Source: an uncultured bacterium
GTDB lineage: Bacteria; Planctomycetota; Phycisphaerae; Phycisphaerales; SM1A02
Direction of reading: 5' to 3'
Length of the DNA stretch: 8,801 nt
Assembly: GCA_903918555.1 (NCBI GenBank)
Contig: CAIXEV010000560.1
Coordinates: 1 to 8,801, forward strand
The position numbers and the translations under genes are program-made. Position 1 is the stretch's first letter. The number at the start of each line of letters is the position of its first letter. The notes beneath the pieces were generated by a model. The model saw only the letters and a program-made list of their open reading frames with translations. It made no database searches and was not told the DNA's origin. Positions 1 through 5,905 of the stretch are shown here, piece after piece.

Positions 1-531
1 GTGCGCGTGCTCGACACAGAGGACATCCATCGTTGGCGCGAGGCGGCGGCGCATCCGGAGCTTGCCGCGTTCTTTGCCGACGCACGCGTCCGCATCGCCG
101 AAGTCGTGCGCGCGCGGCGCCCGATCTGCCTCGCGTCGGGCGCCTGCTGCCGGTTCGAGGCCTACGGCCACCGCATGTATGTCTCGGGACTCGAGGCCGC
201 CTTCGTGGTGGCCCGCATCGACGCCGCCCGCGCGGCGCGCGCGTCGAACCCGCTTCGGCTCTATGAAGTCACAGAGTCGCGTACGCGCGGCGACTGCCCG
301 TACCTGCGCGCGGGCCTGTGCGGCGAGCACGAGGAACGCCCGCTCGGCTGCAGGATCTTCTTCTGCGACAAGGGCGCGGACGGCCGCGGCGCCGAATGGC
401 AGAGCGCGCTGTATGAAGAACTCCACGCCGCGACGATCGCGCTTCACGAGCGTCTTGGCGTGCCCTACCGCTACATCGAATGGCGCGAGGCGCTGTCCCT
501 CGTTGCGGGCTTAGAGCCCCGAGTTTCGTAG
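1..531 (+). CDS. YkgJ-family cysteine-cluster protein (possibly 5'-truncated by the window edge)
   Basis: A 176-residue protein with the cysteine layout of the YkgJ / zinc- and iron-chelating family (UPF0153-like). The N-terminal cluster is C43-x5-C49-C50 (CLASGACC). A second cluster, C99, C107, C117 and C122, lies in the pattern CPYLRAGLC...RPLGCRIFFC. Members are small cytoplasmic proteins thought to hold a metal ion through these cysteines, and their biochemical role is mostly unknown. The first codon is GTG at base 1, so the true start may lie upstream, outside the window. The sequence resembles complete family members from their first residues, so little if anything seems lost. It ends 80 bp before vapB on the same strand, but vapB has its own promoter, so the two need not be one operon. 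The family call is fairly sure; the function is not known. Confidence 0.8.
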   Translation: MRVLDTEDIHRWREAAAHPELAAFFADARVRIAEVVRARRPICLASGACCRFEAYGHRMYVSGLEAAFVVARIDAARAARASNPLRLYEVTESRTRGDCPYLRAGLCGEHEERPLGCRIFFCDKGADGRGAEWQSALYEELHAATIALHERLGVPYRYIEWREALSLVAGLEPRVS

Positions 532-549
532 GGAATCCGCCTGCGTCGC

Positions 550-583
550 TTGATCGCAGCAATCGGACGCATATACTTGCGTC
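550..583 (+). promoter_or_regulatory. Promoter with overlapping palindromic operator upstream of vapBC
   Basis: A -35-like TTGATC (550-555) is followed after 16 bp by a -10-like TATACT (572-577), which differs from TATAAT at one base. The -10 box is exactly the spacer of a perfect inverted repeat, GACGCA (566-571) and TGCGTC (578-583). A second, weaker dyad, CTGCG (541-545) with CGCAG (555-559), straddles the -35 box. VapB-type antitoxins are known to bind palindromes over their own promoter, alone or with VapC, so this dyad is a natural autoregulatory site. Transcription would start near 584, leaving a leader of about 28 nt before the vapB ATG. The sequence pattern is seen directly; the regulatory role is inferred. 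Confidence 0.6.
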
Positions 584-611
584 TATACACCACGCCACTG
601 CGAGACTCTGC

Positions 612-944
612 ATGCACGCCACACGCATCTTCATGAACGGCGCAAGTCAGGCCGTACGGCTTCCGGCGGAGTACCGCTTCGCAAAGCCCGATGTCTGCAT
701 CGCAAGGATCGGCTCGATGGTCGTCATCTTCCCGAAGGACGAGGCCTGGAACCTCTTCGAGTCGACGATCGGCTCTGCCAGCGACGACTTCAAGCGACCA
801 CCGCAGGGCAAGTCCGAGCGCGGGGCTGCGGCACTCGACCCGAGTCCGGTCCAGATTCCCGCGCCTACACGGGCGCGGGTCTATCGGAAGAAGGCGTCCG
901 GCGCGTCCAAGGCGTCACCGAAGCAACAGAGGCGGTCTGCGTAG
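612..944 (+). CDS. vapB: VapB-type antitoxin (AbrB/MazE DNA-binding fold)
   Basis: A 110-residue protein whose first 50 residues match the VapB/MazE swapped-hairpin AbrB domain: RIFMNGASQAVRLPAEYRF (5-23), then a strand-rich stretch with IARIGSMVVIFPK (30-42) and the AWNLF that usually closes the domain. The antitoxin neutralises the following VapC RNase by binding its active site and represses the operon by binding DNA. ATG 612 is chosen because family members begin a few residues before the FMNGxSQAVRLP motif; upstream codons in this frame look unrelated. The Shine-Dalgarno sequence is weak (only GAG at 602-604). The protein is longer than the usual 75-80 residues: residues 60-110 form a low-complexity tail rich in Pro, Ser, Ala, Lys and Arg. 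The partner gene starts 47 bp downstream. Confidence 0.85.
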   Translation: MHATRIFMNGASQAVRLPAEYRFAKPDVCIARIGSMVVIFPKDEAWNLFESTIGSASDDFKRPPQGKSERGAAALDPSPVQIPAPTRARVYRKKASGASKASPKQQRRSA

Positions 945-991
945 GCAGGCACGGGCGTGAAACTGCTTGAGGAGAGATTGGCTGGGAAACG

Positions 992-1417
992 ATGGTGAAG
1001 GCCGCAACGCGATTCATGCTCGATACGGACTGCTGCATAGAACTGATGCGGGGACGAGCGCCGCGTGCCGTCCAGGCCCTCCGCAAGCTCGGGCTCGAGC
1101 ATGTGCATCTCTCCGCGATCACCGTCGGAGAACTGCTCACGGGCGCCGCGCGGTCGAACAGCCCCCGCGAGAACTCGAGCCGCGTCGTCCGATTCTGTGC
1201 GAGCCTGCAGGTCGTCCCATTCGATGAGCGCGCAGCCGCGGCATACGCCAGCACTCGCGCAACGCTCGAGGCGCGCGGCACCCCGATCGGCCCACTCGAC
1301 ATGCTGATCGCGGGCCACGCCCTCGCGATGGGCGTCACGCTTGTTACGGGCAACACTCGGGAGTTTGGTCGGGTCGAAGGCCTCGCGATCGAGAACTGGC
1401 TGAAGCCGCACGCGTAG
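992..1417 (+). CDS. vapC: VapC-type toxin, PIN-domain ribonuclease
   Basis: A 141-residue PIN-domain protein, the toxin of the type II pair with the preceding antitoxin. VapC enzymes are Mg2+-dependent RNases that stop translation by cutting tRNA or rRNA; which RNA is cut here cannot be told. The acidic active-site positions are present: D11 in MLDTD, E47 in ITVGELLTGA, and D103 in GTPIGPLDMLIAGHA. The C-terminal VTGNTREFGRVEGLAIENW is the standard VapC ending, with TGN where TNN is commoner. The length is normal. ATG 992 has a distant GGAGAG (971-976); GTG 995 or ATG 1016, the latter starting directly at MLDTD, are possible alternatives. The stop codon lies 10 bp from the end of the oppositely oriented beta-helix gene, with no clear terminator between them. 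With all catalytic residues intact, the toxin is probably active. Confidence 0.9.
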   Translation: MVKAATRFMLDTDCCIELMRGRAPRAVQALRKLGLEHVHLSAITVGELLTGAARSNSPRENSSRVVRFCASLQVVPFDERAAAAYASTRATLEARGTPIGPLDMLIAGHALAMGVTLVTGNTREFGRVEGLAIENWLKPHA

Positions 1418-1427
1418 TGTCAATGCG

Positions 1428-2471
1428 CTAGTGAGGACACGGTCCCCAGGCGGCGAGGACTGTCGCGAGATCGGACCCGTTCACCACTCCGTCGCCGTCG
1501 AGGTCCGCCCCGGGATACTGCGAACCATTGGTGCCCCACGCGACAAGGATGATCGCGAGGTCTGCCCCGTTGACGGCGTTGTCGCGCACGATGTCGGCGG
1601 GACATGGCGGGGCGCACGTCTGCGAGACGACACTTCCACCCTCGTCGATGAACTGACCGCTGCCAGCAAACCTAGGCTCAGGGCACTCGCAGAAGCTGCA
1701 GAACTGAAAGCGCGAGACCGAGTCACCGTTGTAGGAGTGGACAGCGCTTGCAGCGCCGCCATTCAACTGGGCGAATTGGCAGCGAGTGAATCTCCCCCCT
1801 GCGACCACCCGTACGGCCGCGCCTCCGAGCGAACTGCTGCCTGCGAATGTGCAGTCTGTCGCTTGAAATGAGCACGCGTAGAAATCGATGTCTGCGGGAA
1901 CCCACGGCCCTCCTCCCGCGCTGTTGTCCTGGCTGTTGCCAGTGAATATGCAGCGGCGAAGCGTCATGTTCAGTCCATGCGCAATCGACGCGCCCATACC
2001 GTTGCGCTCGAAGCGACAATCCTGCACGACGCTGTTGTCGCCAAACACCTCCAGCGATGCCCATCCCGAATTGTCACTGAACACGCAACGTTCGACTGTC
2101 TTCTTGCCAACGCCCCGAAGGCTTACGACAGCGTGCGAGTATGTGGACCCGCTCTTCGACACGGTCAAGTCGGACAACTCAAATGGGATCGATTCCTCAT
2201 CTGGTACCAAGAGACAGCCCATGCCCTGCGGGGCGTGCCAGTACGTTGAGTCGCTTCCAGCGCCGCGGATGACGATCGCCTTTCCCCGAACCGTTACCCG
2301 TTCCACAAAACTTCCGCTGGAGAGGCGAATGATGTCACCGTCCTGGGCCGCGTCGATCGCGGACTGAATCGTCGGATACTCCTTGCTCGGAACCAGCCGA
2401 TCCGCGCCATGCGCGCTTGCCGTGGCCGTCAATCCCACCAACGCCGCAGCCATCCATCGTCGCGCACGCAT
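1428..2471 (-). CDS. Exported right-handed beta-helix protein with C-terminal dockerin-like repeats
   Basis: A 347-residue protein that appears secreted. Residues 1-22 form a signal peptide: basic MRARR, hydrophobic core, and a likely cut near ATASAHG-AD. Residues 30-70 (EYPTIQSAIDAAQDGDIIRL) are the usual opening of pectate-lyase-like parallel beta-helices of the NosD/DUF1565 type. From 126 to 262 the rungs repeat a Cys-x-Phe motif at C129, C152, C174, C207, C231 and C258. The C-terminus holds two dockerin/EF-hand-like loops: 293-304 (degenerate, Val at position 3) and 323-334 (D323, D325, D327, N331, D334), each followed by an AWG motif. No catalytic residues are recognisable, so a structural or carbohydrate-binding role is as likely as an enzyme. 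ATG 2471 has the Shine-Dalgarno sequence GAGGT (2479-2483) 7 nt away. The open frame continues back to ATG 2735, giving a possible 435-residue form. The gene is less GC-rich than its neighbours. Confidence 0.8.
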   Translation of the reverse strand: MRARRWMAAALVGLTATASAHGADRLVPSKEYPTIQSAIDAAQDGDIIRLSSGSFVERVTVRGKAIVIRGAGSDSTYWHAPQGMGCLLVPDEESIPFELSDLTVSKSGSTYSHAVVSLRGVGKKTVERCVFSDNSGWASLEVFGDNSVVQDCRFERNGMGASIAHGLNMTLRRCIFTGNSQDNSAGGGPWVPADIDFYACSFQATDCTFAGSSSLGGAAVRVVAGGRFTRCQFAQLNGGAASAVHSYNGDSVSRFQFCSFCECPEPRFAGSGQFIDEGGSVVSQTCAPPCPADIVRDNAVNGADLAIILVAWGTNGSQYPGADLDGDGVVNGSDLATVLAAWGPCPH

Positions 2472-2735
2472 GTCGTCCACCTCTCGCGAAGGACCTTTGG
2501 GGCCGGCAGCGCGAAGACTTCCTCCGCCGACGAAGCCAGGCCCGTTGGCGAAAGAGCCGCGAACGGCCCCTCCGTGCAGAGCGGCTGACAGAATTGCGAG
2601 AAAGATCACGAGCGCCACGGTCGCCCGAGGCGGACGGATGCCCTGGCGTGCGGGCTTCGCCGCCGCCATTTCGGCCAGAAGCCGCCGTCTCGCGGCGCGG
2701 CCGCCGAAGTCGACGCGGGCCCGCTGCGGCTTCAT
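2472..2735 (-). other. In-frame upstream extension of the beta-helix gene, overlapping the sigma factor stop as ATGA
   Basis: From ATG 2735, which overlaps the TGA of the ECF-like gene in the four bases ATGA, 88 codons run without a stop straight into the beta-helix frame. The predicted peptide is basic at the start (RAARRR at 13-18) and has one hydrophobic, probably membrane-spanning segment around residues 38-55 (ATVALVIFLAILSAALHG), then a Gly/Pro-rich linker. The first 50 or so codons mostly end in G or C, as real genes here do. It may be the true N-terminus of the beta-helix protein, translated by coupling to the sigma factor, or a small membrane-protein gene that lost its stop codon. 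It could also be a non-coding leader, since ATG 2471 has its own good Shine-Dalgarno sequence. I cannot decide between these from sequence alone. Confidence 0.45.
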
Positions 2736-3415
2736 CGCTCGAGCAGCGCCTCGAGCGCCTCGAGCTCCCGGCCGATCTCCGCCTCCGGCGTCCCTTCCTG
2801 GAGCAGCAACTCCCGCAGCGTTCGGCGGATACGAATCGACACCATGCGCGTCACCGTGCGGCCGTCCTCGACCGTGTAGCCCAGCGGCGGGCAGCACTCG
2901 GCGTAGGGGCGCCCGTCGATGATGTGGCGGGCGAACAGGTCCCAGGCCATGGAGCGCCCCTCGGAGACGAGCTCCGCCTGCACTGCGGTCGCGGCGTCCG
3001 AGAGCAGCGAACGGGCCCAAGCCGTCTCGAACGCCTCCTCCGCGCTCGGCAGGCTGGCGGTGGCCGCCGCAGCAGCGTCGAGACCGACGGTCTCGCGGTT
3101 TCGCCCAGCATCGCGGCGGATCCCCCGCGCGTGCAGCACCAGTCCGTTCATCATCCATCGACGCAGCCGCGTGCCGCTTTCGGCCCAGCGCTCGAGCCCG
3201 TCTGGGCGCTCGAAGAACGCCACGAAGAAGCCGTGGACGAGTTCGTCTGGCTCGGCGACCGTCCGCAGCGATGACCCCCGCGCGTAGGCGAGTAGCGGCT
3301 CGCGGTACCGCGTCATGATGTGATCGCGCCTCGCGGAGGAGCCCCCATGCCCCTCCGCGAGGCGATCAAGCAGCCATGTTTGCTCGGTTGTGGGAAAGTG
3401 ATCCGTCTCGGACAT
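2732..3415 (-). CDS. Divergent ECF-like RNA polymerase sigma factor (planctomycete type)
   Basis: A 227-residue protein resembling the ECF-like sigma factors that are abundant in planctomycetes. Residues 30-105 correspond to sigma region 2: the helix around RYREPLLAYAR, then DELVHGFFVAFFERPDGL (the DLVQxFF motif of the family), then a basic helix LRRWMMNGLVLHARGIRRD. Residues 155-207 correspond to region 4, with RPYAECCPPLGYTVEDGRTV as a poorly conserved helix-turn-helix and RIRRTLRELLLQE as the closing helix. It would direct RNA polymerase to a small regulon. ATG 3415 is preferred to ATG 3433 because GAGAAGG lies about 8 nt upstream of it. It follows the AIM24 gene after 69 bp, and its stop overlaps a possible start of the beta-helix protein, so that exported protein is a candidate target or operon partner. 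No anti-sigma gene is recognisable nearby. The family call is probable, not certain, because region 4 is weak. Confidence 0.65.
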   Translation of the reverse strand: MSETDHFPTTEQTWLLDRLAEGHGGSSARRDHIMTRYREPLLAYARGSSLRTVAEPDELVHGFFVAFFERPDGLERWAESGTRLRRWMMNGLVLHARGIRRDAGRNRETVGLDAAAAATASLPSAEEAFETAWARSLLSDAATAVQAELVSEGRSMAWDLFARHIIDGRPYAECCPPLGYTVEDGRTVTRMVSIRIRRTLRELLLQEGTPEAEIGRELEALEALLER

Positions 3416-3484
3416 GCGGCCGCCCTTCTCCATGCGACAACGGCGGCGCGGAGCGCACGAAAACTCTCAAAATCCGGTGAGAAA

Positions 3485-4249
3485 TCAACCGCCGGTCTGC
3501 TGCTGGAAGTAGACCTCTTCCTTCGGCTGGATCAGGACGAAGCCCGAACCCTCGAACCGGAGCTGGATCGACTCGCCGCTGCCGCGTCCGAAGAAGGTCT
3601 TGAAGCTCACATCGGTGTGGATCTGGGGCTGGAGAGTCCCCGACCAGGCGACAGTCGCGTTCGGGTCGGTGAACACGGGCTGGCCGGGCCGCACCTCGAG
3701 GGCGAGCGGGTCGTAGTGCGTGGTGATGGCAAGCATGCCCGATCCCTCGAAGCGGACATTGAACAGTCCGCCCGCGAACATGCCCGCCATGCTGCGCATC
3801 AGCGTGATGTCCCACTTGAGCGACGGCTCGAACGCGAGCACATCGTTGCCGTTCACGAAGATCGCCTCGTTGTGCAGCTTGAGGATCGAGATCTTCTTCG
3901 CCTCGTCGGCGAGGTAGAGCTTGCCCTGCCCCTGCGCCTTCGTGAGCTGCGTGCCTTCGCCGCTCACCGCGCGCTTGAGGAACTTGCCGATCCCGTGCTC
4001 GAGGATGCCCTCGCGCGTGAACTTGACGGCGCCGAGGTACGCGACCATCGAGCCGGTCTTCGTCCACATGTCGCCGTTGAGATTGACCTCGAGCATGCGC
4101 TCGCTCTCGAGCTCGAAGAGCCCGTGCCCGCGATCGCGCTGGGCGCGGGCGCGCACGAACTCGGCGAGCGAGTACCGGCCAGCGCTGGCGTGCGAAGGGT
4201 CGAGCGGCGGGAGGACATGGCCTGGGGGCGGCGGCGGTGGGTGATGCAT
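3485..4249 (-). CDS. AIM24 family protein
   Basis: A 254-residue member of the AIM24 family (PF01987, TIGR00266-like), a beta-rich fold found in many bacteria and, in yeast, a mitochondrial inner-membrane protein. Its bacterial role is not established. Typical segments are HGLFELESERMLEVNLNGD (42-60), WTKTGSMVAYLGAVKFTREG (62-81), GEGTQLTKAQGQGKLYLAD (98-116), AIFVNGNDVLAFEPSLKWD (129-147) and FTDPNATVAWSGTLQP (193-208). RFEGSG occurs twice (166-171 and 231-236), reflecting the repeated half-barrel. Residues 1-25 are a His/Pro-rich leader with six consecutive prolines that is not part of the fold. No signal peptide or membrane helix is seen. ATG 4249 has no Shine-Dalgarno sequence, and no other Met occurs before the fold; the conserved YSLAEFVRARAQRDRG stretch favours this start. 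It lies 59 bp downstream of the second YkgJ gene. Confidence 0.88.
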   Translation of the reverse strand: MHHPPPPPPGHVLPPLDPSHASAGRYSLAEFVRARAQRDRGHGLFELESERMLEVNLNGDMWTKTGSMVAYLGAVKFTREGILEHGIGKFLKRAVSGEGTQLTKAQGQGKLYLADEAKKISILKLHNEAIFVNGNDVLAFEPSLKWDITLMRSMAGMFAGGLFNVRFEGSGMLAITTHYDPLALEVRPGQPVFTDPNATVAWSGTLQPQIHTDVSFKTFFGRGSGESIQLRFEGSGFVLIQPKEEVYFQQQTGG

Positions 4250-4289
4250 AGGGGCAAAATGTAGGCGGGAAGCGCCACGCTCGCTGCCT

Positions 4290-4312
4290 GCGATTCACTC
4301 TTCGCGATTCAC
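4290..4312 (-). repeat. Pair of 9-bp direct repeats between the ykgJ-like gene and the AIM24 gene
   Basis: GTGAATCGC on the - strand occurs twice, at 4304-4312 and 4290-4298, 14 bp apart start to start. The first copy contains the stop codon of the upstream YkgJ-family gene. The pair lies about 40 bp before the AIM24 start codon, where an activator could bind, but 14 bp is not a whole number of DNA turns and two short copies can arise by chance. The repeat is seen directly; any role is speculative. Confidence 0.35.
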
Positions 4313-4797
4313 CCCCCGGGCGCGCGATCGCCGTCGGTCAGCCCGATCGTGATCTCGACGAGGTTGTGGAGCGGGCCGCTGCCCATTCCCGGGCACGGTG
4401 TCCGCTGCTTGGTCTCCGCCCAGCTCTCGGGCGACTCGACGACCTCCGGCCACCACGGCCAGGTGCGGCACTGGCTCGGGCGCGCGCGGTAGATCCCACA
4501 GATCGCCTTGCCCGGCCGCGTCGTGCGATCGAGGAAGACGCAGTCGTGGCGCCCGTCGATCTTCAGTTCCTTCAGGCTCCGCCGCGCACCCAGGCGCCGC
4601 GTGTAGCGCTCGACGAACTCGGGCGTCGACAGCCCGACCTCCCGCGCCATCGCCTCCGCCTCCTCGGGCGTGAACCAGACAGCGCCGGGCGGACCCGAAC
4701 AACAGTTGCCGCACTGGGTGCACTCGAAGCGCAGGCCGCCCGCGTACCAACGGGCAGCGCCGTCGCTCGGGCCTGCGTTCGGGTCAGTTGACCCCAC
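4309..4797 (-). CDS. YkgJ-family cysteine-cluster protein
   Basis: A 162-residue protein with the classic YkgJ / Fe-S or Zn cluster motif C26-x2-C29-x2-C32-C33 (FECTQCGNCCSGPPG). C86 (RHDCVFLD), C100 (KAICGIY), C110 (RPSQCRTWPWWPEV) and C135 complete eight cysteines. The spacing and the ARPSQCRTWPWWP segment are typical of the family, whose members are presumed metal-binding proteins of unknown activity. The start is GTG 4797: the Shine-Dalgarno GGAGG lies 5 nt upstream, within the 3' end of the preceding gene, and the two reading frames overlap by 14 bp. The two genes are therefore almost certainly co-transcribed and probably translationally coupled. It differs clearly from the YkgJ-like protein at the left edge (CTQCGNCC here, CLASGACC there), so the two are distant relatives and not a recent duplicate. 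Confidence 0.85.
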   Translation of the reverse strand: MGSTDPNAGPSDGAARWYAGGLRFECTQCGNCCSGPPGAVWFTPEEAEAMAREVGLSTPEFVERYTRRLGARRSLKELKIDGRHDCVFLDRTTRPGKAICGIYRARPSQCRTWPWWPEVVESPESWAETKQRTPCPGMGSGPLHNLVEITIGLTDGDRAPGG

Positions 4798-5836
4798 CGC
4801 CGCCTCCGCCTGAGCCGGTCGGCCCGCGACGGGACGGCATCTCGCCAGGACCCGCCGGCGGCTCCTCGCCCCACGGCTCGATGTCGAGTTCGTGCATGGC
4901 CGCCCGACGGCGGGTCGGCGGCAGGCTCGAGAGCGACGGCGGACGATCGTCGAAGGCCACGCGGTCCATCGTGTAGACGGATTCGAACACCCACTGCGGG
5001 TGGTCGAGCAGCGCGTCCTCGAGCAGCTCCTCGGCCTGCGCGAGGCTGCCCGCCGTCATCCACACCGAGATGTACGCGCCGCGATCGGACTCGCCCTCGG
5101 AGCTCGTCGCCAGCACGATCGCGTGCCACAGCGTCATGCCGAGGTGCCGCCCCGCTTCGTCGACATTCGTCTCGCGGTCGACATTGAGCTCGAGCATCCA
5201 GCGCTCGCGCAGCACCAGCAGCAGTTCGTCGAGGTCGGGGGAATGCTCGTCGACAATCTCGAGCACATCGCGCGTGACGAGCGTCTCGCTGTCCTCGCGC
5301 GCGTTCGGCGGCTGTTCTTCCCAGGTCTCGGCGACTTCCTGCAGGCCATGCGTGGTCAGCATGGCCTCGACCTCCTCGCGCATCTCCGTCGGCACCGAGA
5401 TGAGGATGCCCTTCCAGCTGTCGACGAACACATCGACCCACGGGTCCTCCGCGTTCGCGCCGACGCCGATCGTGACATCCTCGAGGAGAACCTCCTCGAA
5501 CTCGTACCAGGTTCGCAGGAACTCGACGAGCGGCATCGGCTCCTCGCCGAGGTAGATGTCGACCGAGCGGTACGCGTCGCGCGAGCCGATCTCGACGACG
5601 GGGTTCACTTCCTTCGGCAGGAGATTGAACGCCGCATCGACGACCGGGCGGAGCCGATCATGGCTCACGACCGCGTGAAACACATAGGTGTCGGGCTCCT
5701 CGTCGGCGCCCTCCTGGTAGCGGACCGTATAGCCCTGGGTGGGCTCACGAAGGCTCGTCTCCGCAACGCCGAGCGGCAGTTGGTAGCCCCCGAGGGAGCG
5801 ACGCTCGAGGTTCTGGCCGAGTCTGAACTCACGCAT
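4784..5836 (-). CDS. Acidic 350-residue protein of unknown function
   Basis: I do not recognise this protein. It has no signal peptide, membrane segment or familiar catalytic motif, so it is probably cytoplasmic. It is rich in Glu and Asp (for example EFEEVLLEDV at 112-121). The body, about 40-300, appears to be alternating strands and helices and may hold two similar halves (about 50-170 and 200-300); that is a visual impression only. Residues 300-350 are a disordered-looking tail rich in Pro and Gly that ends in six consecutive glycines. ATG 5836 is chosen because conserved-looking sequence (MREFRLGQNLERRSLGGYQL) starts there. The frame stays open to TTG 5950 through a tandem repeat, which looks non-genic. 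No clear Shine-Dalgarno sequence is present. The 3' end overlaps the YkgJ-family gene by 14 bp, suggesting a shared function. Strong G/C at third positions supports a real gene. Confidence 0.75.
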   Translation of the reverse strand: MREFRLGQNLERRSLGGYQLPLGVAETSLREPTQGYTVRYQEGADEEPDTYVFHAVVSHDRLRPVVDAAFNLLPKEVNPVVEIGSRDAYRSVDIYLGEEPMPLVEFLRTWYEFEEVLLEDVTIGVGANAEDPWVDVFVDSWKGILISVPTEMREEVEAMLTTHGLQEVAETWEEQPPNAREDSETLVTRDVLEIVDEHSPDLDELLLVLRERWMLELNVDRETNVDEAGRHLGMTLWHAIVLATSSEGESDRGAYISVWMTAGSLAQAEELLEDALLDHPQWVFESVYTMDRVAFDDRPPSLSSLPPTRRRAAMHELDIEPWGEEPPAGPGEMPSRRGPTGSGGGGGGVN

Positions 5837-5881
5837 GGGCGCATCGTAGCGGGACACGCGCGCAAAAACGAAGCGAATCGC

Positions 5882-5899
5882 ACGATCGCGCGCGATCGT
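5882..5899. promoter_or_regulatory. 18-bp perfect palindrome in the intergenic gap
   Basis: ACGATCGCG joined to CGCGATCGT forms a perfect palindrome without a spacer, between the livF stop and the start of the unknown 350-residue gene, 46 bp upstream of that start. Its position suits an operator for a dimeric regulator. As RNA it could fold only as a 7-bp stem with a CGCG loop. A run of five T (5864-5868 on the - strand) comes 13 nt after it, too far for a normal intrinsic terminator. The palindrome is seen directly; a regulatory use is inferred. Confidence 0.5.
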
Positions 5900-5905
5900 C
5901 CTTCC

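Noticed and set aside
1418..1427. Bidirectional terminator between the convergent vapC and beta-helix genes
   Set aside because: The gap is 10 bp and no stable inverted repeat or T-run was found in or around it.
2417..3274. 285-residue open frame on the + strand opposite the sigma factor
   Set aside because: It is arginine-rich with no domain, while the - strand frame shows sigma region 2 and has a ribosome-binding site.
3459..3482. Possible weak terminator between the AIM24 and sigma factor genes (- strand stem TCTCA/TGAGA followed by GTTTT)
   Set aside because: The stem is only 5 bp and AT-rich with an 8-nt loop, too weak to call a terminator. A TTGAGA in the same place could be a -35 box, but no -10 box is found at the right distance.
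3320..4264. 314-residue open frame on the + strand
   Set aside because: It is antisense to the well-supported AIM24 gene and part of the sigma factor, and its composition is that of a shadow frame.
1..4797. The two YkgJ-family genes as a recent duplication
   Set aside because: Apart from the cysteine patterns the proteins have little visible similarity and their clusters are spaced differently.
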